Shown: positions 9,498 through 20,807, counted from the stretch's first letter. The stretch is 64,000 bases of DNA from Prochlorococcus sp. AG-347-I04 (GCA_003281625.1 QCBL01000002.1:1-64000); one strand, 5' to 3'. Program-made: numbers and translations. Notes: generated by a model not told the origin, from the letters alone.

Positions 9498-11164
9498 TGA
9501 GTTTTAACATTCTTCGTTATTGTTTAAAAAAATTGAAGAGAGCCTTTCTTATTTGGATAACTCTGATTTCGCTTTTAATAAATTTGTGGATAGATAATAT
9601 TAGATTCACAATTTTTCAAACTAATGAAAATGAAAAAATTAGGGTCCAAATTAAAAGAGCTAGGTGGTTTACTAATCAATTAATACGACTCGGTTCAGCA
9701 TTTATAAAAATTGGACAATTATTATCAGCGAGACCTGATTTAATTCCTAATACCTGGATACAGGAATTGTCTAAATTGCAGGATCAAGTTCCTAATTTTT
9801 CATTTACACAAGTCGAAGAAACTATAAAAGATGAACTAGGGTCTAAGGTTAATGAAATAGATCAAATAATTTTTGATCCGGTTGGATCAGCATCACTAGC
9901 CCAGGTTCATAGGGCGACTTTAAAAAATGGGAAGAAAGTAGTATTTAAAGTTCAAAGACCCAACTTAAAAGAATTGTTTATTATCGATTTGGGCATAATG
10001 CAGCAAATAGCAGGATTGTTGCAGAAAAATAAGAAATGGAGTCGAGGTAGAAACTGGGTTGAGATTGCCAAAGAGTGTAGGAAAGTTCTCATGAAAGAAC
10101 TTGATTTTAATTGTGAAGCACAATATGCAGCAAGATTTAGACAGCAATTTCTTGATGATAAAAATGTTGAAGTTCCTGAAGTAATTTGGGAAATGAGTAG
10201 TGAAAAAGTGCTTTGTTTAAGTTATCTAGAAGGAACAAAAATAAGCGATTTAGAAAAATTACAATCTCGAGAAATTGATTTACCTAAAATTGCAGAAATA
10301 GGTGCAATCAGCTATCTAAAACAATTAGTAAATTACGGTTTTTTTCATGCAGACCCTCATCCAGGAAATCTAGCAGTTTCAAATGAAGGTAAATTGATTT
10401 TTTATGATTTTGGAATGATGGGCAATATCTCAAATAATCTTCAAACAAGGTTAGGTGGGATGGTCAAGGCTGCTGCTCTTAGGGACGCCTCATCACTTGT
10501 TAGTCAATTACAACAAGCTGGGCTAATTTCAAAAGATATTGATGTAGGACCAGTCAGAAGATTAGTCAGATTAATGCTTAAAGAAGCCTTGACTCCGCCA
10601 TTTAGTCCAAATATTATTGAAAAATTATCTGGGGATTTATACGAACTTGTTTATGAAACACCATTTCAACTGCCAGTAGATTTAATCTTTGTGATGAGAG
10701 CTTTATCAACTTTTGAAGGAGTTGGTAGAATGCTTGATCCAGGGTTTAACCTAGTATCAGTTACCAAGCCTTATTTAATAGAACTTATGACTTCAAATAA
10801 TCAAACGCCGAACGATTTAATTAACCAATTTGGAAGACAAGTAGGTGAACTAGGATCGAAAGCTGTTGGAATTCCCAAGAGAATAGATGAAAGTTTAGAA
10901 AGATTAGAGCAGGGCGATTTACAATTACAAATAAGGATGGGAGAGTCTGATAGGCAATTCAAAAAAATGTTTACTGCTCAAAAAACTTTAGGCCATTCAA
11001 TTCTTATAGGAAGCTTATCAATTTCATCTGCTTTACTTGTAACCAATAAACAAAATAATTTTGCATTGTTACCACTTTTTTTTGCACTACCAATAAGTAT
11101 TGATTGGATAAAGTGTCAATTAAGTATGAGAAAAGGCTCACGTTTAGAAAAACTTAGGCGTTAA
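9497..11164 (+). CDS. ABC1/UbiB (ADCK-like) atypical kinase family protein
   Basis: FIKIGQLLSARPDLIP (KxGQ motif), GSASLAQVHRA (Ala-rich loop), HADPHPGNL, YDFGMMG. Confidence 0.93.
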   Translation: MSFNILRYCLKKLKRAFLIWITLISLLINLWIDNIRFTIFQTNENEKIRVQIKRARWFTNQLIRLGSAFIKIGQLLSARPDLIPNTWIQELSKLQDQVPNFSFTQVEETIKDELGSKVNEIDQIIFDPVGSASLAQVHRATLKNGKKVVFKVQRPNLKELFIIDLGIMQQIAGLLQKNKKWSRGRNWVEIAKECRKVLMKELDFNCEAQYAARFRQQFLDDKNVEVPEVIWEMSSEKVLCLSYLEGTKISDLEKLQSREIDLPKIAEIGAISYLKQLVNYGFFHADPHPGNLAVSNEGKLIFYDFGMMGNISNNLQTRLGGMVKAAALRDASSLVSQLQQAGLISKDIDVGPVRRLVRLMLKEALTPPFSPNIIEKLSGDLYELVYETPFQLPVDLIFVMRALSTFEGVGRMLDPGFNLVSVTKPYLIELMTSNNQTPNDLINQFGRQVGELGSKAVGIPKRIDESLERLEQGDLQLQIRMGESDRQFKKMFTAQKTLGHSILIGSLSISSALLVTNKQNNFALLPLFFALPISIDWIKCQLSMRKGSRLEKLRR

Positions 11165-11169
11165 AAAAA

Positions 11170-12465
<1,296 letters not shown>

Positions 12466-12619
12466 TTAATTATTACTATTTAAATCCTATTAATAGCTGA
12501 ACTATTTGGCTAATATCTGAAATATAAATGTTAATCAAATATAATCTTCAATTTCCGAACAACTTAGATATTATTAACGCTCTATTAATTCCTAAGTCCC
12601 CGCGAACCCTCTCTCAAAC

Positions 12620-12655
12620 ATAATTTTCAAATTCATCTTACAATTTGAAAATTAT
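12620..12655. repeat. Perfect 14-bp inverted repeat (ATAATTTTCAAATT / AATTTGAAAATTAT) with 8-nt spacer in the eno-clpB intergenic region
   Basis: Read directly: arms 12620-12633 and 12642-12655. Confidence 0.85.
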
Positions 12656-12722
12656 TGGATGATTATTCATGCAAATACTATTTAGAATATTAAATAATAA
12701 TCGACTATAGTTTTTATAGTTT

Positions 12723-15479
12723 ATGAGAGAAACACTTACATCAAGTCCTGAACTTTTTAGCGATATCAGTTGGAATCTTCTTCTATTAGGGGAAGAAACC
12801 GCAAAAAAATGGGATCATAGCGAATTAAATATTGAACACATAATTCATACATTGTTCTCATCAAGTGAATTCTTTGCTTTTATTGAGAAATTATCAATTG
12901 ATCAAAATACAGTTTTAGATATAACAGAAGATTTTTTAGAAGAAACACCAACAAATGAGTCAGATATTTTTACTATCGGAGAAGATTTAGAAATTTTGTT
13001 AGATAACGCTAATCAGATAAAAATGCAATGGGGATCAAGATTAATAGAAATCCCTCATTTACTAATTGCTCTTGGAAGGGATTTAAGAATTGGAAATTAT
13101 GTTTTTGAAGAAGGCAATCTTTCAATGGAAAAATTAGAGGAAGAGTTAAAGTTTTCCCCAAATATTTCTCAATCAAAAAATTCCTTTAATTACAAAAACG
13201 TTATTGACATAAATAATCAAACTAATTTTGAATCAAACAAAGAGACTCTATTTAAAGGAGAAAAAAATGAAAAAGCTATAGTTCCATTACCCAAAAGTGA
13301 ACTCCAAATTGAAACCAAAAAACAAGTTAGCAAAGATAAAAATGTCCTTTCAATTTATGGTAAAGATTTGACTGAATCAGCTAAAAAAGGCCTACTTGAT
13401 CCTGTTTTAGGAAGAGAAAATGAGATTAATAATTTAATGAGGGTACTCTGCAGAAGAAACAAAAATAATCCAATACTTATTGGAAATCCTGGAGTTGGCA
13501 AAACCTCAATTGCAAAATTACTTGCGCAACTAATCATAGACAAAAAAGTTCCTGATTCTCTAAAAGACTTAAAAATTATTTCACTTGACTTAGGTGCTTT
13601 AGTTTCTGGGACAAAATTTAGAGGCCAACTAGAAGAACGACTAAGCTTAATAATGCAGGAGCTAAACAATTCAAGCCAAGGAATAATTCTATTTATTGAT
13701 GAAATTCACTCAATATTAAGTTCTGACAGAACTTCTACCGACATAAGTAATATCTTAAAACCTCTATTAGCTGAAGGAGAACTTAGATGTATTGGCACAA
13801 CAACACCCGAGAAATTTCGTGAAACTATTGAAAAAGATCAGGCATTGAATAATTGCTTTCAAAAGATAGCTGTTAATGAACCTTCAGTGGAATTAAGCGC
13901 AAAAATACTGCAAGGTATCAAAAAGAAATATGAATCACATCACGGCATAAAAATTTCTGAAGAGGCTGTAAACTATTCTGCAAAATTAGCCGACAGATAC
14001 ATCAGCGACAAATGTCTTCCTGATAAAGCAATAGATTTAATTGATGAAGCAGCTGCACAATTAAAAATCGAGTCTAATAGTAAGCCTCAAATAATTCTCC
14101 AAGAAGAAAAAAAGCTTCATACTATTGATGAAAAACTCAATAATTTGCAAGAAGAAAATATCGAAGCTCAAGAAAAACTATTGAAAATGAGAGAACAATC
14201 AGAGGAAAAATTAAATGTTCTTTTGGACAATTGGGATAATTTACTGGAAGAAATGGAGCAATTATCTATTTTGATGAAAGAAGAAGATAAGCTAACCAGA
14301 CAAATTAAAGATAAATCAAATCGTGAAATTGAAAATGATCGGCACTATGTAGAAAAGCTTGAAGAAGAGTTAAGTGAAATAGAGAATGAAATACAAAAAG
14401 TTGAAGAGAACTTTAATAAAATAAAGAAAAATAGAAATTTTCCTTTTAAATATCAAGTTGAACCTGATGATATAGCTGATGTTATCTCAAAAATCACAGG
14501 TATTCCAATTTCAAAAGTAGTTTCAAATGAACGTAAGAAATTAGTCAATCTAGAAAAAGAACTAAGTGAAAAAGTTATTGGGCAAGAAAAAGCTATAGAA
14601 GCTGTTTCTGCTGCGATTAGAAGAGCTCGCGTTGGCATGAAAAGTCCTAAAAGACCTATTGGATCTTTTTTATTTATGGGTCCTACCGGCGTTGGTAAAA
14701 CAGAATTAGCAAAATCTCTAGCAACAGCTTTATTTGATGAAGAAGACGCACTTTTAAGATTAGACATGAGTGAATATATGGAGAAAAATGCTGTAGCAAG
14801 ACTTCTGGGAGCTCCTCCAGGATATGTTGGTTATGAAGAGGGAGGTCAATTAACTGAAGCTGTAAGACGTAAACCCTACTCAGTAATACTTCTTGATGAG
14901 ATAGAAAAAGCACATACAGAAGTTTTTAATATCCTTTTACAAGTCTTAGATGAAGGAAGATTAACTGACTCTCAAGGAAGAACTGTAGATTTCAAAAATA
15001 CCGTGATCATTATGACAAGTAACCTAGCTGGTAAATCTATACTTGAATATTCACAAAAGATATCTAAAAGTGAGGGAAAGTTAGAAAAAGATCAACAAAT
15101 TCTTGATGATTGCATTAGTAATACATTGTCTTCAATTTTTAGACCTGAATTTTTAAATAGAATAGACGAAGTAGTGAAATTTGATCCATTATCAATTGAT
15201 GAACTTCAAAAAATAATAATCTTACAAACAGAAGATCTACAAAACCTGCTACTTGAACAGAAAATAAATATTACTATAGACAAAAAAGTTATCATTAAAA
15301 TTGCAAATGATTCTTACGAACCTGAATATGGTGCTAGGCCACTTAGCAGGGAACTTAGAAGACAAATAGAAAATCCACTAGCTGCAAAACTTTTGGAGGA
15401 TAATTTTAAAAACAAGAAAAATATCGCAATTAAACTTAACCCCGCTAAAAAAGATGAGATCTTTTTCAAACCTAGCTGA
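12723..15479 (+). CDS. clpB: Clp/Hsp100 ATPase, ClpB-type (ClpB2-like)
   Basis: Two AAA modules (GNPGVGKTS, GPTGVGKTE), coiled-coil middle region, no clear IGF/IGL ClpP-binding tripeptide in the second module. Confidence 0.85.
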   Translation: MRETLTSSPELFSDISWNLLLLGEETAKKWDHSELNIEHIIHTLFSSSEFFAFIEKLSIDQNTVLDITEDFLEETPTNESDIFTIGEDLEILLDNANQIKMQWGSRLIEIPHLLIALGRDLRIGNYVFEEGNLSMEKLEEELKFSPNISQSKNSFNYKNVIDINNQTNFESNKETLFKGEKNEKAIVPLPKSELQIETKKQVSKDKNVLSIYGKDLTESAKKGLLDPVLGRENEINNLMRVLCRRNKNNPILIGNPGVGKTSIAKLLAQLIIDKKVPDSLKDLKIISLDLGALVSGTKFRGQLEERLSLIMQELNNSSQGIILFIDEIHSILSSDRTSTDISNILKPLLAEGELRCIGTTTPEKFRETIEKDQALNNCFQKIAVNEPSVELSAKILQGIKKKYESHHGIKISEEAVNYSAKLADRYISDKCLPDKAIDLIDEAAAQLKIESNSKPQIILQEEKKLHTIDEKLNNLQEENIEAQEKLLKMREQSEEKLNVLLDNWDNLLEEMEQLSILMKEEDKLTRQIKDKSNREIENDRHYVEKLEEELSEIENEIQKVEENFNKIKKNRNFPFKYQVEPDDIADVISKITGIPISKVVSNERKKLVNLEKELSEKVIGQEKAIEAVSAAIRRARVGMKSPKRPIGSFLFMGPTGVGKTELAKSLATALFDEEDALLRLDMSEYMEKNAVARLLGAPPGYVGYEEGGQLTEAVRRKPYSVILLDEIEKAHTEVFNILLQVLDEGRLTDSQGRTVDFKNTVIIMTSNLAGKSILEYSQKISKSEGKLEKDQQILDDCISNTLSSIFRPEFLNRIDEVVKFDPLSIDELQKIIILQTEDLQNLLLEQKINITIDKKVIIKIANDSYEPEYGARPLSRELRRQIENPLAAKLLEDNFKNKKNIAIKLNPAKKDEIFFKPS

Positions 15480-15542
15480 GGAGTAAATCAATAAGCTAAA
15501 ATAAAAACTAAAGCTTAAAGCTTAATTTCAAAAAAATTTTTT

Positions 15543-15785
15543 GTGACAAGTCCTACCACTAATAAAGAACCTCTTAAAAAGGATTCTCCTGAAATTGAAG
15601 AGCCTAAAAAAAAGAATAATTTTTTTAGATCTACCTACGACGAGCTTAAACTTGTCGTTTGGCCAAACAAACAACAACTTTTTAGCGAATCAGTAGCGGT
15701 TATAATTATGGTATCCTTTTCTGCAGCAGCCATTGCATCTGTCAGCAGATTCTATGGATGGGCAGCCTCGCAAATTTTTGGTTGA
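15543..15785 (+). CDS. secE: Preprotein translocase subunit SecE
   Basis: FFRSTYDELKLVVWPNKQQL motif, single TM, upstream of nusG; TTG/GTG-type start region. Confidence 0.9.
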   Translation: MTSPTTNKEPLKKDSPEIEEPKKKNNFFRSTYDELKLVVWPNKQQLFSESVAVIIMVSFSAAAIASVSRFYGWAASQIFG

Positions 15786-15836
15786 ATATCCCTGAATATC
15801 CACTTGTAAAGATCTTAATTAAGCTTCCAGAAAAAA

Positions 15837-16448
15837 ATGAGTAATGAATTGAATACAAGCCTTGCTTCTTCAAAAGCAAATACAAGCATAGCAAGATGGT
15901 ATGCCGTTCAAGTAGCATCAAGCTGTGAAAAAAAAGTAAAAGCGACTCTTGAGCAGAGATCAGTAACTTTAGGTGTTAATAATCGAATCATTGAAATTGA
16001 AATTCCCCAAACTCCTGGAATTAAATTAAAAAAAGATGGAAGCAGACAAACTACTGAAGAAAAAGTCTTCCCAGGTTATGTCCTTGTACGAATGATTTTG
16101 GATGAAGATACAATGATGGCTGTAAAAAGTACTCCAAATGTAATTAACTTTGTCGGTGCTGAAGACGGCAGAGGCAGCGGAAGATCGCGAGGTCATATCA
16201 AACCTCGACCATTATCCAGACAAGAAGTTAATAGAATCTTTAAGCGTGCAGCAGAAAAAAAAGCTGTAATAAAGTTAGATATTGAAGAAAAAGATAGAAT
16301 CATAGTAACTAGTGGTCCATTTAAGGATTTTCAAGGAGAAGTTATAGAAGTTTCCGGGGAAAGAAATAAATTAAAAGCATTACTTTCAATATTTGGGCGC
16401 GAGACTCCTGTAGAATTAGAATTCTCCCAAATCAATAAACAAAATTAA
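15837..16448 (+). CDS. nusG: Transcription termination/antitermination protein NusG
   Basis: RWYAVQVASSCEKKVK, VFPGYVLVRM, GPFKDFQGEV KOW motif. Confidence 0.96.
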   Translation: MSNELNTSLASSKANTSIARWYAVQVASSCEKKVKATLEQRSVTLGVNNRIIEIEIPQTPGIKLKKDGSRQTTEEKVFPGYVLVRMILDEDTMMAVKSTPNVINFVGAEDGRGSGRSRGHIKPRPLSRQEVNRIFKRAAEKKAVIKLDIEEKDRIIVTSGPFKDFQGEVIEVSGERNKLKALLSIFGRETPVELEFSQINKQN

Positions 16449-16514
16449 TTTCTAATAGTTATTGTTTATCGAGTAAAATTATGATTTCCACTTCAGCTTA
16501 ATTTCTCTAATCTA

Positions 16515-16940
16515 ATGGCAAAAAAAATTGTTGCAGTTATCAAGCTTGCTCTGCAAGCAGGCAAGGCTAATCCTGCTCCTCCTGTAGGTCCAGCTTTAGG
16601 ACAACATGGTGTCAATATCATGGCATTTTGTAAAGAATACAACGCAAGGACACAAGATAAAGCAGGTTTTGTAATTCCAGTTGAAATTTCAGTTTTTGAA
16701 GATAGAAGCTTTACTTTTATCACAAAAACACCTCCTGCTTCCGTCTTAATAACAAAAGCAGCTGGTATAGAGAAAGGTTCAGGTGAATCTGCAAAAGGTT
16801 CTGTTGGGAATATAAGTAAAGCTCAATTAGAAGAAATAGCCAAAACTAAGCTTCCTGATCTAAACTGTTCTAGTGTTGAATCAGCAATGAAAGTAATTGA
16901 GGGTACTGCCCGTAATATGGGCGTCTCTATCACAGACTGA
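16515..16940 (+). CDS. rplK: 50S ribosomal protein L11
   Basis: [32 protein letters not shown]. Confidence 0.98.
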   Translation: MAKKIVAVIKLALQAGKANPAPPVGPALGQHGVNIMAFCKEYNARTQDKAGFVIPVEISVFEDRSFTFITKTPPASVLITKAAGIEKGSGESAKGSVGNISKAQLEEIAKTKLPDLNCSSVESAMKVIEGTARNMGVSITD

Positions 16941-17005
16941 TTTCAAGACAAAATGCTCACAATTTAGGGGAGGTTAATTTATAACCGTTTGCACCCAACA
17001 TTATT

Positions 17006-17713
17006 ATGAAAAAACTATCCAAAAGAATGGCGGCTCTATCTACAAAGATAGAAGATCGCATTTACGCACCACTTGAAGCTCTAAGTATTATCAAGGAAAA
17101 TGCCAACGCAAAATTTGATGAAACTATTGAAGCACATATACGTTTAGGAATTGATCCAAAATATACTGATCAGCAATTAAGGACCACTGTTGCGTTACCA
17201 CATGGTACTGGCCAAAGTATCAAAATTGCAGTAATTACAAGTGGCGAGAATGTATCTAAAGCTAAAGCTGCTGGTGCAGATTTATTTGGCGAAGAAGATC
17301 TTGTGGAAAGCATCAACAAAGGGAATATGGAGTTCGATCTACTTATTGCAACACCAGATATGATGCCAAAGGTTGCAAAATTAGGAAGAGTTTTAGGACC
17401 TAGAGGTTTGATGCCTAATCCAAAAGCTGGAACAGTAACTAATGATATCGCTAACGCAATAAAAGAATTCAAAGCTGGTAAGCTCGAATTTAGAGCAGAT
17501 AAAGCGGGTATCGTTCATGTCCGATTTGGAAAAGCAAGTTTCACAAAAGAGGCTCTATTTGACAACTTAAAAATCTTACAAGAATCAATTGATAAAAATA
17601 AACCAAGTGGAGCCAAGGGAAAGTATTGGAAAACTTTTTATGTAACTTCAACGATGGGGCCCTCAGTTCAGGTAGACATAAATGCTGTACAAGATTACCA
17701 ACCTGAAGGTTAA
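17006..17713 (+). CDS. rplA: 50S ribosomal protein L1
   Basis: [17 protein letters not shown], full-length L1. Confidence 0.98.
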   Translation: MKKLSKRMAALSTKIEDRIYAPLEALSIIKENANAKFDETIEAHIRLGIDPKYTDQQLRTTVALPHGTGQSIKIAVITSGENVSKAKAAGADLFGEEDLVESINKGNMEFDLLIATPDMMPKVAKLGRVLGPRGLMPNPKAGTVTNDIANAIKEFKAGKLEFRADKAGIVHVRFGKASFTKEALFDNLKILQESIDKNKPSGAKGKYWKTFYVTSTMGPSVQVDINAVQDYQPEG

Positions 17714-17734
17714 CGCTTTGTAGTATAATTTAAA

Positions 17735-17900
17735 GTGCAATAATACGGCCAAAGAAAGTAGGTTGATTTAGTTATTCTAAATTTTTTAATTCCTACCGAG
17801 GACTCGTCTTAAATTATTTCTTTTTGGATCTAATAAAAGCGGCCTCTTTAAAAGGACTTTGCCGCATTTCCTGCTCTCCCTAAATTACGATCCAAAAAAC
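17735..17900 (+). ncRNA. Ribosomal protein L10 leader (cis-regulatory 5' UTR of rplJ-rplL), approximate limits
   Basis: Intergenic rplA-rplJ segment with GTAGG...CCTAC pairing, GCGGC/GCCGC hairpin (17839-17843/17861-17865) and 10-bp enclosing stem TTTTTGGATC/GATCCAAAAA (17821-17830/17889-17898); matches the expected location of an L10 leader. Confidence 0.75.
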
Positions 17901-17904
17901 ATCA

Positions 17905-18432
17905 ATGGGCCGAACACTAGAGAATAAGCAACAAATCGTTACTGAGATTAAATCTCTATTAAACGACTCGGAAATGGCTGTAGTTCTTGACTATAAAGGT
18001 TTAACTATCAAAGAGATGTCAGATTTGCGATCTAGATTGCAAACAAGTAATGGCATTTGCAAAGTTACTAAAAATTCATTAATGCGTAAAGCTATTGATG
18101 GAGATAGTAATTGGAACGATCTTGAATCTTTACTGACCGGAACAAATGCTTTTGTCTTAATCAAAGAAGATGTTGGTGGTGCTGTAAAAGCTATCCAATC
18201 TTTTCAAAAAGACACCAAAAAATCCGAAACCAAAGGAGCTTTATTTGAAGGCAGACTTCTAAGCGATTCTGAAATAAAAGAAATTGCAAGTCTTCCATCT
18301 AAAGAAGTATTGATGGCAAAAATTGCTGGCGCTCTTAATGGCGTTGCAACAAAAATTGCGATCTCTATTAATGAAGTACCTTCTGGACTTGCTAGATCAC
18401 TTCAACAACATTCTGAAAAATCAGAATCCTAA
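17905..18432 (+). CDS. rplJ: 50S ribosomal protein L10
   Basis: [34 protein letters not shown], between rplA and rplL. Confidence 0.97.
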   Translation: MGRTLENKQQIVTEIKSLLNDSEMAVVLDYKGLTIKEMSDLRSRLQTSNGICKVTKNSLMRKAIDGDSNWNDLESLLTGTNAFVLIKEDVGGAVKAIQSFQKDTKKSETKGALFEGRLLSDSEIKEIASLPSKEVLMAKIAGALNGVATKIAISINEVPSGLARSLQQHSEKSES

Positions 18433-18459
18433 ATTCAAAACCTAATTAACTTTAAGAAA

Positions 18460-18855
18460 ATGTCCGCAAAAACTGAAGAAATTCTTGAATCATTAAAATC
18501 TCTATCACTTTTAGAAGCATCGGAGCTTGTAAAGCAAATTGAAGAGGCTTTTGGTGTATCTGCTGCAGCTTCTGCAGGTGTAGTTATGGCAGCTCCAGGA
18601 GCAGCTGGCGGTGACGCAGATGGTGGCGCTGCTGAAGAAAAAACTGAATTTGATGTAGTTCTCGAAAGCTTTGATGCAGCTGCAAAAATCAAAGTACTTA
18701 AGGTTGTAAGAAATGCAACTGGTCTAGGTCTTGGCGATGCAAAAGCACTTGTTGAATCTGCACCAAAAACAGTAAAAGAAGGAATTGCCAAGGCAGATGC
18801 TGAATCTTTAAAGAAAGAGATTGAAGAAGCTGGCGGTAAAGTTACACTTAAATAA
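18460..18855 (+). CDS. rplL: 50S ribosomal protein L7/L12
   Basis: Ala/Gly hinge plus [39 protein letters not shown]. Confidence 0.98.
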
Positions 18856-18863
18856 GTGTACAT

Positions 18864-18900
18864 TTTTTCAAGCCGATAACCTTAATATCGGCTTCAAAAA
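18864..18900 (+). terminator. Hairpin downstream of rplL, candidate intrinsic terminator, possibly bidirectional
   Basis: AGCCGATA (18871-18878) / TATCGGCT (18886-18893), flanked by a T-rich 5' side and A-rich 3' side. Confidence 0.6.
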
Positions 18901-18902
18901 TT

Positions 18903-19622
18903 ATGAATAGTGATAGTACTGCGATTGAAGCCGCAACTGATGGAGCCTGCAGTGGTAATCCAGGCCCAGGTGGTTGGGGCGGTTTAATAATTTTTGAAGA
19001 TAACAGCGAATTAGAAATAGGTGGTTCCGAGCAAAATACTACTAATAATAGAATGGAACTCACTGCGGCTATAAAAACTCTTGAGAAATTAAAAACCTAC
19101 AAATTAAAAGAGAACTTTAAACTAAGAACTGATAGTAAATATGTAATAGAGGGTTATACAAAATGGATTATTAATTGGAAGAAGAATGGATGGAAAACAA
19201 GTTCAGGGAAACCAGTTCAAAATCTTGATCTATGGCAAAAAATTGATCAATTAAGAATTAATGGCCTAATAATGGAATATGTTAAAGGTCATAGCGGGGA
19301 TAAACAAAATGATAGGGTTGATAAAATTGCAACTAATTACAGCAAAGGTATATCTATAGAAAGTAACTTAAAAAAAATAGAATCCTCAGTTGATTTTTTT
19401 GAAAAAAATGCACCTGTAGAAATTCAGGAATTATTTTCCCGCAATGAATTAATGCAAAAATTTGCAGAAAAAAAGTACCTGTTAAGTTCACCTGAACTAG
19501 AAACCTTATTAGGTGATGAAAACCACTTAAAGATAAAACAATATTCACTTTTTGAATGGCGTAATTGGAGATTGATTCCTAAAGATAAAAAATATTGGAT
19601 AATAGAAAAAAAAGAAGCCTAA
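18903..19622 (+). CDS. rnhA: Ribonuclease HI with long C-terminal extension
   Basis: [52 protein letters not shown] catalytic motifs. Confidence 0.92.
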   Translation: MNSDSTAIEAATDGACSGNPGPGGWGGLIIFEDNSELEIGGSEQNTTNNRMELTAAIKTLEKLKTYKLKENFKLRTDSKYVIEGYTKWIINWKKNGWKTSSGKPVQNLDLWQKIDQLRINGLIMEYVKGHSGDKQNDRVDKIATNYSKGISIESNLKKIESSVDFFEKNAPVEIQELFSRNELMQKFAEKKYLLSSPELETLLGDENHLKIKQYSLFEWRNWRLIPKDKKYWIIEKKEA

Positions 19623-19628
19623 TTTTTT

Positions 19629-20798
19629 ATGAATGATAAGAAGAGGAGATTTAAAAATCTTTATAAAAACTTGATTACCCCTGTATTAAAAAAAGACTCT
19701 GGAATTGATGCAGAATACTTAACAAATTTATCTCTTAGTCTCCTATCATTCAGTTCAAGAAAATGTAATTGGCCTATAGTATCTTCTATCTTAAAAAATC
19801 TAAATGAAGAATTTTCTGTAGTTGATAAAAGGTTAACTCAGAACATATGTGGAATAAATTTTTGCAATCCAATTGGTTTAGCTGCGGGTTTTGACAAAAA
19901 TGGAAATGCCGCAAATATATGGAAAGATTTTGGTTTTGGATTTGCTGAGCTTGGCACAGTAACTAAATTTGCTCAGAATGGAAATCCCAAACCAAGGTTA
20001 TTTAGATTGGCAGAAGAAGAAGCAGCATTAAATAGAATGGGTTTCAATAATAATGGTGCTGAAAATCTAGTTAAAAACTTTGTCGAACAAGGTATTGAGT
20101 TTAAAAAAAAGAGGGAGAATATTTGTTTAGGGATAAATTTCGGGAAGTCAAAAATTACAGGTTTATCTCAAGCAAAAGATGATTATTTAACTTCTCTAAA
20201 ATTATTAATTCCATATTGTGATTACGCAGCAATAAACGTTAGTTCTCCAAATACTGAAGGACTAAGAAAATTACAAGATCCAATTCTTCTAAAAGAACTT
20301 CTTAGAGAAATTAAAAACTTACCTAATTGTCCACCATTATTTGTAAAAATTGCGCCAGATTTAGGCCTTAAAGATATTGAAGATATTTGCCAATTAATAA
20401 TCGAGGAAAACATCGATGGAATAATTGCTACAAACACCAGCATTGATAGATTAGGTCTTGAAAATAGAAAGATCAGGCAAACTGGATTATTACTCTCTCA
20501 AGAGAATGGAGGATTAAGTGGGAGGCCTCTCCAAAAAAAAGCAAATCAAATAATAAAACATATACATAATATTGATAAAAAGATTATTTTAATTGGGGTT
20601 GGTGGAATAGATAGTCCTGAGTCAGCTTGGGAAAGAATTTGTTCTGGAGCATCATTAATTCAACTTTATACAGGATGGATATATAAGGGTCCACAATTAG
20701 TACCAGATATACTTGAGGGAATTATAAAGCAACTCAATAACCATCAATTATCTAGTATAAAAGATGCAATTGGATCAGATTTAAAATGGGTTGAATAA
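19629..20798 (+). CDS. pyrD: Dihydroorotate dehydrogenase (class 2)
   Basis: NPIGLAAGFDKNGNA, NVSSPNTEGLRKLQ, IIATNTSIDR, GGLSGRPL. Confidence 0.96.
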   Translation: MNDKKRRFKNLYKNLITPVLKKDSGIDAEYLTNLSLSLLSFSSRKCNWPIVSSILKNLNEEFSVVDKRLTQNICGINFCNPIGLAAGFDKNGNAANIWKDFGFGFAELGTVTKFAQNGNPKPRLFRLAEEEAALNRMGFNNNGAENLVKNFVEQGIEFKKKRENICLGINFGKSKITGLSQAKDDYLTSLKLLIPYCDYAAINVSSPNTEGLRKLQDPILLKELLREIKNLPNCPPLFVKIAPDLGLKDIEDICQLIIEENIDGIIATNTSIDRLGLENRKIRQTGLLLSQENGGLSGRPLQKKANQIIKHIHNIDKKIILIGVGGIDSPESAWERICSGASLIQLYTGWIYKGPQLVPDILEGIIKQLNNHQLSSIKDAIGSDLKWVE

Positions 20799-20807
20799 AA
20801 TTAGAGA

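Noticed and set aside
12595-12620. TTCGC-containing GC-rich patch on minus strand suggestive of a tRNA T-arm
   Set aside because: No acceptor, D- or anticodon arms could be assembled around it; not called as tRNA.
14453-14767. 104-aa ORF antisense to the clpB-like gene (also 13355-13669 and 14683-14913)
   Set aside because: Opposite-frame shadow ORFs over conserved AAA modules.
16972-16986. GGTTA-ATTTA-TAACC hairpin between rplK and rplA as an L1 binding or terminator site
   Set aside because: Only a 5-bp AT-rich stem with no recognisable L1 motif or T-tract.
17170-17472. 100-aa ORF antisense to rplA
   Set aside because: Shadow ORF over conserved L1 sequence.
18435-18863. 142-aa ORF antisense to rplL
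   Set aside because: Mirror ORF caused by Ala/Lys-rich codons of L7/L12; Ser/Ala/Phe-rich low-complexity translation and fully contained over a certain gene.
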